DNA of 64,000 nt from Stomoxys calcitrans. Its lineage: Eukaryota; Arthropoda; Insecta; Diptera; Muscidae. The DNA is taken from assembly GCF_963082655.1 (NCBI RefSeq), contig NC_081555.1:184781424-184845423 (forward strand). Reading direction: 5' to 3'. Positions 1-12,331 of this stretch are shown one piece after another. The notes beneath the pieces were generated by a model. That model had not been told where the DNA came from. It did no database searches and worked only from the letters and a program-made list of their open reading frames with translations. How positions within the stretch are numbered: the stretch's first letter is position 1; each line of letters opens with the position of its first letter. Made by a program: the position numbers and the translations under genes.

Positions 1-29
1 TTCTACAGAAGATAACAAATATGGCATAA

Positions 30-1247
30 ACAAGTAAAAGCGTGCTAAGTTCGGCCGGGCCGAATCTTATATACCCTCCACCATGGATCGCATTTGTCGA
101 GTTCTTTTCCCGGCATCTCTTCTTAGACTAAAAAGGATATAAGAAAAGAGTTGCTCTGCTATTAAAACGATATCAAGATATGGTCCGGTTCGGACCACAA
201 TTAAATTATATGTTGGAGACCTGTGTAAAATTTCAGCCAATTCGTATAAGAATTGCGCCCATTGGGGCTCACGAAGTTGAAAAAAATCGGGCTATAGACC
301 GATTCAGAACATAATAAACACGTTTGTTGATGGTCATGAGAGGATCCGTCGTACAAAATTTCAGGCATATCGGATAATAATTGCGACCTCTAGGGGTCAA
401 GAAGTCAAGATCCCAGATCGGTTTATATGGCAGCTATATCAGGTTATGAACCGATTTGAACCTTATTTGACACAGTTGTTGAAAGTAAAAATAAAATACG
501 TCATGCAAAATTTCAGCCAAATCGGAGGGGAATTGCGCCCTCTAGATTGCACAAAACACGTCGTGCCAAATTTTAGTCAAATTGGATAAGAATTTCGCAC
601 TCTAGAGGCTCAAGAAGTCAAGACAAAAGATCGGTTTATATGGCAGCTATATCAGGTTATAAACCGATTTAAACCATACTTGGCAGAGTTGTTGGATGTC
701 ATAACAAAACACGTCGTGCAAAATTTCATCCCAATCGGATAAGAATTGCGCGCTCTAGAGGCTCAAGAAGTCAAGACCCAATATCGGTTTATATGGCAGC
801 TATATCAGGTTATGGACCTATTTGAACCATACTTGGCACTGTTGTTGGATATCATAAGAAAACACGTCGTGCAAAATTTCATTCCAATCGGATAAGAATT
901 GTGCACTCTAGAGGCTCAAGAAGTCAAGACCCAAGATCGGTTTATATGGCAGCTATATCAAAACATGGACCGATATGGCCCATTTACAATACCAACCGAC
1001 CTACACGAATAAGAAGTATTTGTGCAAAATTTCAAGCGGCTAGCTTTACTCCTTCGGAAGTTAGCGTGCTTTCGACAGACAGACGGACGGACGGACAGAC
1101 GGACGGACATGGCTAGATCGATATAAAATGTCGCGACGATCAAGAATATATATACCTTATGGGGTCTCAGACGAATATTTCGAGTAGTTACAAACAGAAT
1201 GACGAAATTAGTATACCCCCCATCTTATGGTGGAGGGTATAAAAATA
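30..1247 (+). repeat. mini-me-like dispersed repeat, near-complete copy
   Basis: The copy starts with AACAAGTAAAAGCGTGC and a near-perfect palindrome, TTCGGCCGGGCCGAA, and ends with TGGTGGAGGGTATAAAAA. The motif ATACCCTCCACCAT near the left end recurs inverted near the right end, giving subterminal inverted repeats. The middle is built from diverged units of roughly 150 bp marked by GTTTATATGGCAGCTATATC (about 421, 634, 787 and 939). A (GACG)n/(GTCY)n microsatellite at about 1078-1110 adjoins the core ATGGCTAGATCGAT. Known mini-me-like elements of flies have a conserved core next to GTCY and TA microsatellites. Short open frames inside it are repeat-unit artefacts. Confidence 0.8.
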
Positions 1248-1249
1248 AG

Positions 1250-2240
1250 GTCTACGTAATGGGAGGTAGCCGCACCCCAAGTACCCCTAAATGGGCATAT
1301 AGACGACCATGTCTATATGGGACTCAAATGAAAGGTATTTGGGAATAGATTACGAATATGACAATAAAATTTGCCTTCAAGTGAAGGTGGCGCTTTTCCT
1401 TCCAAAAATAAGTGAAATAGGTTGATTGACCCATTATAACATAATGGGACTCAAATTAATGGTATTTGAGAGTAGAAAACGACATTGAAATCCAAATTTG
1501 GAGCCAAGGGGGGGGGGGGGGGGGGGGTGTACGCCCTAAAGAACCCCCTAAACTGAACTTCATTTCCTATTATGGCAATATGGGGCTCAAACCAAAGGTA
1601 TTTGTGGAGCACGAATTTGATATCCAAATTTGATTCGAAATATCTGAGGTACCATCTCTCCCCCAAATAGCACTTCACATTACCCTAATTTTCAAAAACA
1701 CCAGATATCAGAGATTATTGATGCGATTCGTTCGATTTTTTTTTTGCACTCTCACAGTCAAAACAAAACATGGTTTCTGTTGTTGGGGTCAGATGCCTCG
1801 GAGCCTTCTAAAACCCGTAAGATGGGTGTATAGACCAAACGAATTCAATATCCAAGAGCCAAGTGTTTGGAGAACTGCCCCACCCCAAAAAACATCTCTA
1901 TTATTTAAAATCTATTTAATGTTTGAATTCATTGATTTTCGGGAAATTGATAATGATTTTCCTTATAAAGACCCTGGGGTCCACCCCACTCCAAAACTAA
2001 CTTATTCACCGTTCATTATGGGGATCATATAAAATGTATTTTACTGAAGAGCACAAAGCGTATATTTACTTTAAGGGCCAAGTGTCTGGGTGGCCACCCC
2101 ACTCCCGAAATACCTCCTAAACCGGAAATATTCACCAATACGATAACATAGGACTGAAAAAAAGGTATTTGGAAGTGGAGTAAAAATTTATCCATGAACC
2201 GAGGGGTAAACTTCTCACACATTTTTGCCATATTTATCGG
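1250..2240 (+). mobile_element. Helitron-like repeat, old copy with no recognised ends
   Basis: Alternating motifs such as ATGGGACTCAAATGAAAGGTATTTG, read here in pieces (GGGACTCAAATGAAAGG, GTACGCCCTAAAG, CCCTAATTTTCAAAAA), match in order the reversed copy at 7960-8740 and, in its right half, the element at 59280-59788. That places it in the same family and gives the + orientation. It abuts the right end of the preceding mini-me-like copy. The Helitron terminal signatures are not visible here, so the class is inherited from the other copies. A 20-base G run interrupts it. Confidence 0.55.
1508..1527 (+). repeat. Homopolymer G tract (G20)
   Basis: Twenty consecutive G residues lie between GAGCCAA and TGTACGCCC. 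The related copy near 8390-8410 has only a couple of bases at the same position, so the run looks like a local expansion or an assembly artefact. Confidence 0.9.
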
Positions 2241-3149
2241 GTTTTCTTATTTAAGTCGGCTCCTTTTGGGACTGCCCTCGTACTTGCAATTTCGAATTAG
2301 AAAGTCCTCGTCATATATATTTTGAGAAGTCAATAGCTGTACTAAAAGAACCATTGATCAAATCATAAAGCAATCCGAAGATGGTTTATGCGATACTTTG
2401 AAAGCTAGATGACAAAATTTCCCATCTAAATACTTTTGTAAAGTTATTACAGCCATTAACTGGATGACTGCCTGACTGTGCCTGGTAATGCGGATAGTTG
2501 GGAGTAAATAAGCTGTGAACTCTGCTCTAACGGCCTCCACAACACAAGGAACACACTTCATTCACAATTCCCATTCGTTGCTACAGAATGTTATCATCAT
2601 AAATAACTACTATGAATGACGAAGAATAAACGCGCCCCTCCTCCAGCACAGGAGACTAATTTGCGAAAACTTTTTATGACTGAGCATTGAGAGGGAGTGG
2701 AGAAAGAGTTTATTTCCGTTAGACAATTTAATGTGTTTACAGGGTTCGGGTTTGTTCTCGAGAATTATAAGAGCATTCTAAATGAGCATTTTATGATTGG
2801 ACTTTGCTGTTGCCTTCTGGCAGGAATGTTCATTCACAAACACACACACACACACCCACACTTAATATGATACATGCGTCAGTAGTTCAAATATAATCAC
2901 CCAATACCTGATGAGGGTTAAATACTTCAGTGTTCCTTGGAGCCTAGCGAAACTCTTTTCCTTCTTCGACACCTTCGCCATCATCGTCAGTGACGGGGCA
3001 ACATTTTGTTACATGTTCCTGGGAAACGAGGTCATGTACACGCTTCTAAATACAGACGCCGAACTGCTTCAACGACAAATAACACTTTAATGTTTACCGA
3101 ATTTTGTAAGCAAATCACGTAACGTTTTTTCACAACACTCCCGAATGCT

Positions 3150-3188
3150 CTCACACACACACACACACACACATACATACACACACAC
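3150..3188. repeat. (CA)n microsatellite
   Basis: A run of CA dinucleotides with two CATA interruptions. A second, shorter CA run lies about 310 bp upstream. Confidence 0.9.
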
Positions 3189-4106
3189 GGTCACGGTGCA
3201 CGACCTTTAGGAGCAGCGGCAAGGTTGCCGAAGCTGGGGAAGAACGGAAAGATTTGTACCATTTTACGTTTCTCCGGCGAATCAATGGCGAGAACAATGA
3301 TAAAAGACTTAGTCATTTTATTCAAAACTTTGCCAGAGTTCATTGGGGTGGGTTGTGTGCTTTTAACGGAAGTTGGAGGAATGTTTCCATCTCCTGGAAT
3401 TTTGTAAATATTAGCACTTGCTCAACATTAAGCGCTGCCAAAACATTTCTTCAAATAGATATGAGGGAAGTATACCCAACCCCAATAACAACATTTCGTA
3501 ATAAAGCAAACGACTCAGTTTGGTTTGCCATTTCGTAATGAGAAGACTTACTCATCATGATAATGTAGCAAAACAATTTTTATTGATTGCCTATAGACAC
3601 TTTTTGTTCTTTATTTGTTTAGAAGATCGCTGTAAAATCGGAAAAGTCGACTGAAATTAAAACGCCATTTTCTGTATAAATGCCACAAATGTTTTTTGGG
3701 TGACTATCCCCAAGCGGAAAGTCTGATAAAAGAGGTACAAAAGATATTGGGCAAATTGATGGAGGTTTACATCATTATTTGTTGCCTTCTCAAAATGTTT
3801 GGTTGTGCGCATTGTTGTAATCATAATTTAAACGAAAAGTTCGTCATTAGCCTCCAAATTGTGTTGTTCGCAAATAATTAATAAAAGCATAGTCGCCCAA
3901 CTCCCCAATGCCGAAGTCACCCATCCACTCCACTTCCACACCCCGCCTAAGTGGGCTTCCGTTGCAAACACTTGCACGCACCACTGTTCCACCACGCAAA
4001 GAAAACTTTTAGAAAGCGATTGTGCCTTGGAATGAAATTTATGATTTGTGTGATTTGGCAAAACTTGTGAGGATGAAAGTTCGGGGTGAGAATCGATGTT
4101 GGCTAT

Positions 4107-4129
4107 GTAGTAGTAGTAGTAGTAGTAGT
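4107..4129. repeat. (TAG)n microsatellite
   Basis: Seven consecutive TAG trinucleotides. Confidence 0.9.
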
Positions 4130-7100
4130 TGAACACTACTGCTAATCGTAATGGAATTGAAAAATCATCTCCTGTCTAAGGGGCCAGTTTAAATTCATCA
4201 AATTTGAATTTTATGAGATGGCAAATACTGGCCCTAGGACAAGCACTAGAAATGATTCGCATGGTAAATCGCAAGGAATGCGAAAGGAAGAGAGCAATGG
4301 GCACATTTAACATATTTATGATTTTCACAGACGCATGATTTATTGAGTTAATTTATTCGCAACATTCTCTCTGTATCCCACTTCAAAACAATGAATGGCA
4401 CGAGTATGTAGAAGAGTGAAACGCACCCAGATCCACGAAACGGGCTGCCCATATCGTACACATGCTGAATAATTCTTGTGTCATAAATCAAGTCCTTTTT
4501 TGGTTCACATTGAATGGGAGTGTGTGTTTTGAAATGTAAGACGCACTTCTATACATTCATACACACTCACACGCGCATGACGTTGAGCTTGCATTAATGA
4601 ACATGGCTAAGATCTGCAGGACATTGTGTCTTTTAACATTTGGCTCACATTGCTTGTGATTTTTATTGTATTTATTTTAGGTTGTGGCATGGACTCACTT
4701 AAGATTGTTTCGCACCCTCCGGTCATGGGAGGAAAAAGTTACGCATCTGCAAGACTTTGGCCCAAGTTCGAGCTGCTATGGATAATGCGGGGATCTGTTC
4801 AACTCAACATTGTGGTGATTGCTTGCCAATAGAAAAGTCATCATTGTTTATTGATGCTTCATTACATTGAAGTTAACAGAATAAGAAATTATTGGCTCAA
4901 CTACGATGGCAGAGACCTCAGAGAATGGTAACTATGCATGAATTCGAGTGGTAAATAAGATATTATCAGCAAATGGATATCTTTAAATGTATCTCGTGAA
5001 AGCTGTAGGTGGGGCATCGGCTTAAAGCATTTGTAGTTATCTTCAAATTCGAAAAAATAATTTCCCTGAAAGGATTTCAAATTTCAATTTCCGCTAAATG
5101 TTCATTAAAATAGGTAGAAATTTTCCCGCTGCAGCGAATTCAGCGCCAATGAAGAAGTAATCGCCTAACCTAAGGCCCACTTTGAGGCTTAAATAATTGG
5201 TACTTCGAAAGCGTATTGTATTGCCCTAGAAGTTAACTGTACTGAATAAAAACTAGAATTGTTTAATTTCTTTTTTTAAGGACAGGCGGACACAGCTCTG
5301 AGACAATTGGTATAATATATATTGGGTGACTAAAACATTTCTACAAAAATGGCTTGGAGCGAAATAATATGCGCCACAGGAAGCAGACATAGAATTGTTC
5401 TCTGTCTTGTGAAAATTGGGTATGAAGTGGGCAAGGATATATGCAATTTAGTGCTAGTGGCATTTCTTGTAAAGTAGTATAAGGTCACCAAAAATTTTTG
5501 AAAATGTAGTACCATAAGTGATACAAAAATTTTACTTGCTTTCTATATTTAGCACCTTCTTTACGGAAGTTGCTACAGTGGAGCTCTGCAATTAAGCATA
5601 AACCTTTTTAGAAATCCGTACTTATACATGCAAAAAATAATTCATTAGCCACAAACGCCACAGCATCTTGAGTGGAAAACGCTGGGATTTAGTTTCCGAT
5701 CAAATGGCATGTTTAATGATGAAATCATGCAAGAATTTATGTACAATAGAATAAAAATTTTGCCAAAATACTACCACTTATCACTGCTAAAGGACGGAGG
5801 AGGAGGTTAGAAGCGTCTTTCTTAAACTAAACAAAGTTTCGGGATAAATGCTCAAAAAATTAAATGGTTGGGGTGTTTTTACGACAAACAAAACACTTGT
5901 AACACGAAGTGTTAAAAGTAAACGTTAAAAAACGTTAATAAAATAATTGCAATTGTGTGCTTGTCATATAGACACATTCTCACACACAACATTTTTTCCA
6001 TGTTTGTTCTGACTGAGCAAGGAGCAGTTAGTGTATTGAGCAGCTCGGACGAGTGCGGGTGGTAAACAAGAGACAATTTTAATACTTTCGTCTAAAGTCC
6101 AAAAATTTTGGTATGTCCAATGACAAACATCAGCTGACAAGAAAAGCACGAGAATTTCTGAGCATACATTAGTTGGTAACATTTACACGATAAAAAAATA
6201 TCAATCCCAAAAAAGGTATTTAAATGTGTGAAAACAGCAACTCCCATAGAGATTTTTTGTTTTATTTATAGCCTAACGAATATTGTAGGTCATAATATAA
6301 AATCATAATGGAGTTTAGCGAAAATAGAAGGCTTTTAATATTATTGTGTATCATAACAACTTAATGAGTCCAAATTTTCTTTGAACGAGTTTGAATTGCC
6401 AACTGAGATCTGGGACCTAATTCTAGCATCCGCAATCGACTTATTACGATCGAGTTTTATTTTTTTTGGATTATGGCATCCGTTATCGATTAAATCTATT
6501 CGAAATTTCGGACAGAAATGTGGTATTTTTGCCGCAGTAATTTACCTATCGCAAATAAAATATGTTCAAGAAACTAGGCTAAAAATAAGATATCGAAGTA
6601 TTTATTTCATAAAATAAATAAAATAATTATTATATATTCACATTGTTGGTCCCTTATATTGGACAAAAATTAAGTTTGAACTTAGCCAATTGGCAAAGCA
6701 AATTATCTATAAACATTACCAAACCAAAAGTTGTATCATTTAACCACTTAATTTCAGGCAGCACAATATTTGTCTGCCTGAAAAACAAACATCATGCAAG
6801 CACGGTTAGCAGTGATAGAGGCGAAGTAATTCACATTTTTTTGTCCTCTTTCATAAAAAACAGCAATTTATAGTGTAAAAATAGTAACACATCGTTAAAA
6901 AACAATTGCACCTTGTTGATAATGTGTTTTATTTATTTTTTTGGTAGTAATTACTTTTTTTTAACAACCACCATTTGCTTTGTTTAGCTTTGAGATGGCA
7001 AAATATGTTCGGATTCTTCCCTGAAATCGACAACTGTTTGGCAAATTACGATGGTAAGCCATGATCCAATTTGTACTTACGGAACGGAATTAATCTTCGA

Positions 7101-7467
7101 ACAAAACCTCGCTCCATAGCGGATGCGAGAATTAGGTCTCTGGTTTTAATTCGTAAAAATTTGAGTTTGAATTATGTTACAACATTAAATTGTACTTGGC
7201 ACCTTTTTCAATATGCACAACCCATTTTAAACGTTTGACGTTAAATTAATTTATAAATAATGAAAGATCAGTTGAAACCCTGAATAACATATCCTATAAA
7301 TTAAGAATGATAGATATTGTCAGGGTAAAATAACTTTATATTGTCACAAATTCTTGCAAGAAATATGTACTTTTTTCGTAAACAAAGTCCAACGTTTTTC
7401 AGAAAAGAAGTTTACTTGGCGAACATTTCTTTTATGTCAAATGAATTAATTTTTTACGAACAGTGAC

Positions 7468-7905
7468 ATCTCATATAATACAAAAGTCAGAATCTTCAAC
7501 AGTAGTGTGAAATCTATTTTATTATATGGCTGTATAACGTGGAGCTTGACACAAGCAACTACCCGCAAAATTCATGTTTTTATAAATCCCTGCATGCGAC
7601 AAATACTTCTAATTTTCTGGTCAAATGATATTTTAAATGAGGAATTGCAAATAAGAACAAACACTTCCCCTGTCGATGTAGAAATCCGGAAGAGAAAATG
7701 GACTTGGTTGGGTCATACCCTACGCCGACCGCGCGATGATATGCGAGAAATATCCTAGACTGGAACCCCAAGGATAGCGAAAAACACATGGCCCGCTGCC
7801 GCAAAACAGAATTGGAGCCAATCCATATATTGTGGAATCAGGCTAAGGCTTTGGTCAACAATAGATCTAGATGGAGATACCCTATGTTTACACTGAACAG
7901 TTTAC
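7468..7905 (+). pseudogene. LINE reverse transcriptase, C-terminal fragment
   Basis: The frame from 7468 to 7755 reads as the C-terminal end of a non-LTR retrotransposon reverse transcriptase. It contains VKSILLYGCITW, then a cysteine/arginine stretch CMRQIL, and the family signature RKRKWTWLGHTLRRP followed by RDD. After a stop at 7756-7758 the sequence continues in shifted frames with NTWPAA-type and QAKALVNNRSRWR-type segments, the usual tail of these proteins. The endonuclease and catalytic palm are missing upstream, so this is a 5'-truncated, frameshifted, dead copy. The match is from memory of LINE proteins; the exact clade is not determined. Confidence 0.75.
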
Positions 7906-7959
7906 TTTTGGTCATATTTTATTGTTATATATTTTTATTTATTTAATTTGTATATATTA

Positions 7960-8740
7960 CTAGCAGAACCGGGCCCTCTCCGCTGCGCCTTCTTTAACTC
8001 TCTAATATCATTTAGGGTTGGGACACTTCGCCCTGAATGTGTATATCGAATTCGTGCCACTGTAGCCTATGTGCGCCTGTAATCCTGAACGCCTGCATTG
8101 AAATCCTGGCGATAACATCGGATAAAATTTAAAGCGGTGGTGATCCCCTTTGAATTTTCGACTCAAACATAAATATCAATTCGCGTTGCACTCCCAAATC
8201 CATTTAATGTGAGCCCCATATTGCCATGGTCAGTAAATATGAAATGTTTGGAAGGTGTTTTGAGGCTGAGCGGCCACCAACACTTTGCCCTGAAAATAGA
8301 TATCAAATTCGTTCTATACTACCAAATACCGTTGATTTGAGCTCCATATTGCCATAATCGGAAATTAAGTACAGTTTAGGGGGCGCTTTAGGGCGTACCT
8401 TGGCTCCAAATTTTGATATCAAATTAATTTTCTACTCTCAAATGCCTTTCATTTAAATACAATATTGTCATAATGGGTCAATCAACCTATTTGACTTATT
8501 TTTAGAAAGAAGAGCGCCACCTAGACTTGAATTCAAATTGTAAAGTCATATTCATAATCTACTCCCAAATACCTTTCATTTGAGTCCCATATAGACATGG
8601 TCGGCTAATATGCCCATTTCGGGGTACTTGGGGGTGGGGCGACCTCCCATTACTTAGACTTAATTTTTTTCGCATTATTTGTAATCTACTGTCTTATACT
8701 TTTCATTTGAGCTCCATATTGACTTACCGTCAGGAAGCTA
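7960..8740 (-). mobile_element. Helitron-like non-autonomous element, reversed, 3' end intact
   Basis: Read on the minus strand, the element ends with GCGCAGCGGAGAGGGCCCGG and then CTAG, followed by T. A GC-rich hairpin just before CTRR-T is the hallmark Helitron 3' end. The inner sequence matches the repeats at 1250-2240 and 59280-59788. The 5' end, expected near 8740, is not recognised. A piece of tRNA-derived SINE interrupts it at about 8045-8160. Confidence 0.6.
8045..8160 (+). mobile_element. Degenerate SINE head fragment inside the Helitron-like copy
   Basis: Segments CTGAACGCCT, GAAATCCTGGCGA and AGCGGTGGTGATCCCC match, in order, the promoter half of the SINE at 9057. Many substitutions suggest an old insertion. 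The tail is absent. Confidence 0.5.
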
Positions 8741-9056
8741 ATTCACCCAGCCTTCTTGATAAGAAAACCTACGTTTCAAATGCTTAAAATTTAAGTTTCA
8801 ATTCTGGTAAGTTCAGTGCGGAAATTTAAAGTGAACCAGAACTCATAACCAGAACTTAAAGTGTTGAACTCATAACGAGCATATGACTCCTAAGCGCTAT
8901 ATGGAGTTCAATATTGCTCGATTATTGTGAGTTCATTTAAACTAGTGTTGAGGTTAAACATTTTTTGAGGATAGGAAGAACAAATACAAAGTGTAGAAGA
9001 AACTTTTGTTTAGGGTTGCATTTAGAACTGTTTATTATTGTATTTTTTACATGTCC
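8741..9056. other. Unassigned stretch with imperfect palindrome
   Basis: No gene is seen. An imperfect inverted repeat at about 8874-8935 pairs TGAACTCATAACGAGCA with TGCTCGATTATTGTGAGTTCA and could be a fold-back remnant. Confidence 0.4.
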
Positions 9057-9365
9057 AGGCCACCGTAGCGCAGAGGTTAGCTAGTCCGCCTATGACGCTG
9101 AACGCCTAGGTTCGAATCCTGGCGAGACCATCTGAAAAAATTTTCAGCGGTGGTTTTCCCCTCCTAATGCTGGCAACATTTGCGAGGTACTATGCCATGT
9201 AAAACTTCTCTCCAAAGAGGTGTCGCACTGTGGCACGCCGTTCGGACTCGGCTATAAAAAGGAGGCCCCTTATTATTGAGCTTAAAACTTGAATCGGGCT
9301 GCACTCATTGATATGTGAAAAGTTTTCCCCTGTTCCTTAGTGGAATGTTCATGGGCAAAATTTGC
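9057..9365 (+). mobile_element. tRNA-derived SINE, full-length-looking copy
   Basis: The head carries a pol III box A-like segment TAGCGCAGAGGTTAG and a perfect box B, GGTTCGAATCC, separated as in a tRNA gene. A family-specific body follows (CAGCGGTGGTTTTCCCC, CTAATGCTGGCAACATTTG, AGGAGGCCCCTTATTATTGAGC) and a tail ending GGGCAAAATTTG. The same order recurs at 53722-53985 (+) and in part at 22100-22228, 36521-36582 and 55530-55785 (all minus). It is not a functional tRNA because the acceptor stem does not pair and sequence continues about 240 bp past the head. Confidence 0.8.
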
Positions 9366-12331
9366 CTTTACATGTCATTGTTGTTTTTACTAACAAATTT
9401 CCTTGGTAATATTTTAAAATCAGGAGAAAAGCGGGTTAAATGAATATGATGATTAAATATTTCACAACTCATTATTAATCAAGTTGATTTGATACTCTCA
9501 CAAAACGTATATGCAAGTGCGGCCACATTTTAGGCAATATTCATTTTTTGAGTTGTATAATCTTGAAATATTCATCAAGGAGAGGTCGTATCAGTCTTAT
9601 TGCCGTATCTTTAAAATATAAAATTGAGTGTTCCGTTGAACCAAAAATCAAATGCTTAAATTATGTTTTAAGAGTTATCTCTCTTCCATTCTTAAATATA
9701 AAACACAAATCTAATCTAAAAGCAGTGTGTTGTAGAACTTTTACTGCCTTTGAGGTCTCGCAATAGATTGTCACAAGGAAAGGTGTTCATTTCCCACATC
9801 TAAGCTCTTTGTGCCGCCAGCACTGGCAAGGTGATGTATTGCAAGCAATTGTGGCATAGCGTATTGCCAAATTGAGCACCGTCATCTAGGTAGGGGAGGA
9901 GGATGAGGCGAAACTAGGAGCATGTGGAGAGTAGGGTGCTTGCACCCAACAGCACAATAAATGCCAAAGTAATGCCTGGCATCATTTGTCACCAAGAATT
10001 ATGGACCATTTATCAGGGACCATGAAACAAAAAACAAAAATCCTAACAAAAGTTAGTAAATAAACTTTGGGGCTACGCGTTCATCATTTCGATGGCAACT
10101 GCCGGAGAGTGAGAGTGGGAGTGAGAGAGAGATAGAATTGATATTTTTTTCTGGCTTCAGAACAACAATCTGTCATTAAGATATGTAAAATTTAGCCTTT
10201 CGCTTGGCACTAAATTTAAAACTAGAATACCCAACGAAAAGGACAAACAAATTATTGCAGGCTATATGCGTAGATGTCCCATACAAATGCGAATGCATTC
10301 AGAAGCAGCTCATGCGAGAACTAATGTTTTGCATGCAAATGGAAACGAAAAATAACATTCTAAAAGTGGATACATTCCGCGTAGAGAATTCTGGTGTGGA
10401 AACTTCCACATGACTGCCGATGTACACTGTACCGAAGAGTAATGTGACCTACTTTCCTGTTAGCTAAACTCTGGCCACAAGCGGCGAACTCAGTATTATT
10501 TTATGCAAATTAGCGTTGAAAGCAGCAACAACAACGGCAGCACCAGCAACGTCAAAGGTAATCCAAAGATTCAAATAAAAAAAGCGAGTATAAGCATATT
10601 TACCATCGTCCAGATGGCCACTGGCCAGCAAGGGCTTCTGTCTGTGTCCCGTCGAAAACCCCTTTAAAATATCCGCCAAATTGAAATGTAATAGCATTGC
10701 ATTTAGTGTACATGGCCCGGATGATATCGAACTGCAGAAAGACCTCATCCCAACTGTGGGCGATTTAACATTCGGTAAGTAGGAATCAAAAAGTTCAGTT
10801 CAGTTGCAGAAAGTATATCTAGGTAAATAGGTACATTGAAAAAGCAACTAAATTCTTTAAAATTCTTTATATAAAAAATGTCAATTTCTTTACATAGGCG
10901 CTTTATCTAAATCTTAACTGATTAACATGAAATGCTGAAGAGATGTACAAATGAGTACTTAATCAACACGCATTAAATTTCATAAAAAACGGTTAAACAT
11001 TTTTGTTACTATTGCTTTATAGGTGAAATTTGTAGACTCTCCAACTTTAAATCTACTGATCCATAGAGCACGTGTTCATATCCAACATCGCTAAAACTGT
11101 ACAGGGTGTCAATGGGTTTTACAATTGTTTGCAACGTCAAGAAGGAGAAGAGTCATATCCATTGCAAAGTCTACCGATAGTCACAGGATCCCTTCCTGAT
11201 TCGGTTATGCTATGTCCGTCTATTTGCCTATTTATCTTCAAGAAAGAAATTTGCCATAAAATTTTATAATCCAATAGACATATATGATCTAACTACTTGA
11301 ACAAACCTACGTGCTCTTCTGCTAATGGCACTTCGTAGTTCCATTAAAATAATAGAGTAAAAGTTGAGTTATTTCCGTTCGCCATTAGGCTTAGAAACAA
11401 TTTATAGTTTCGTAAATCTATACTCCATCCTATAGCGGAGGTGATTTTTTCTACTATTGACGATTTTTTGGGAAAAAAAACTGGCAACATTGATAGTAGT
11501 CAGGTCTTTTTCACAGAAAATCTAAATTAAGAAAAAATCATCAACATTTTAAAAAAATGGTCACAAAATCACCAATCTCTTAAATTAATCGAAATTAATT
11601 AAATTGTGCGATTTTCGAAGGTTTTTTAATATTTTCAATAAAAACATATATACATTATTTTTATTAAGGATATAATTTTAATTGATAGAACAAAACAAAT
11701 GATAACAAAAGATATGGAATTCAGACTTTAATGTGATTGAAAGGATTGGAGTTTTAAATGTTTTATAAAATAAAGTGTGGCTACATTCTATGGGCCGATG
11801 TTGTAAATGTCAAGCTTTTTTCTACATTTTATTTGACATTTCTCTAATTCGGACTAACTCAATTTTTATGATGGAAATATACAGAATCGAGCAAAGCGTT
11901 AAAGCGTTAACCCATGCGCCTTTTGCTGCAAACGAATCTCTAAAAATCGGATTATTTATGTAATTTCCAACATTCATTAAAAAATTAATGCCTATTATCA
12001 ATAATGTTGTTTAACATGAAACAATTTTTGAACAGTAAACAAATCCTAAAAAATCGTCAACTTATAAATGGTTTCAAAGAAAAAACGTCAAGCGTCAAAT
12101 GGCCAACTTTTGGACAAAAGCTCGTTAAAATGGCGTAAAATCGTCTTGTCTGGCAGCCCTGGTGACTATAAAAATTCAAGTAATGTTTTCTTAATTTAAA
12201 ATATAAAATCTATATACAATACATGGAGCTCCAGTAAAAGTAATTTATTTGAAGAAACTTCCTCCACCAGAAGCCACTTCACTGTGAACGCGTAATGTCT
12301 GGTGTGCGATATGGGTAATAAGTATAATATA
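9366..12331. other. Unassigned AT-rich DNA
   Basis: No recognisable gene or transposon. There is a short GA-rich tract at about 10110-10135. Open frames up to 94 codons have no motifs and no support. Confidence 0.55.

Larger units (their letters stand above)
2241..7440. other. Unassigned AT-rich DNA with microsatellites
   Basis: I recognise no gene or transposon in this stretch. It holds a (CA)n tract at about 2838-2860, a longer (CA)n with CATA interruptions at about 3150-3188, and a (TAG)n tract at about 4107-4128. Open frames are all under 105 codons, overlap on both strands and show no recognisable motifs. Confidence 0.6.

Noticed and set aside
901..1116. 71-codon + frame ending in a TDGQTDG repeat
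   Set aside because: Translation of the internal unit and the GACG microsatellite of the first repeat copy.
30..1247. CRISPR-like array because of spaced repeats
   Set aside because: Units are about 150 bp, diverged and contiguous without unique spacers, in a eukaryotic repeat.
9057..9135. tRNA gene from box A and box B
   Set aside because: The ends do not form an acceptor stem and the sequence is the head of a dispersed SINE found several times.
10464..10748. 94-codon minus-strand frame
   Set aside because: Low-complexity alanine/valine stretch from a CAACAACGGCAGC-type tract; no motif.
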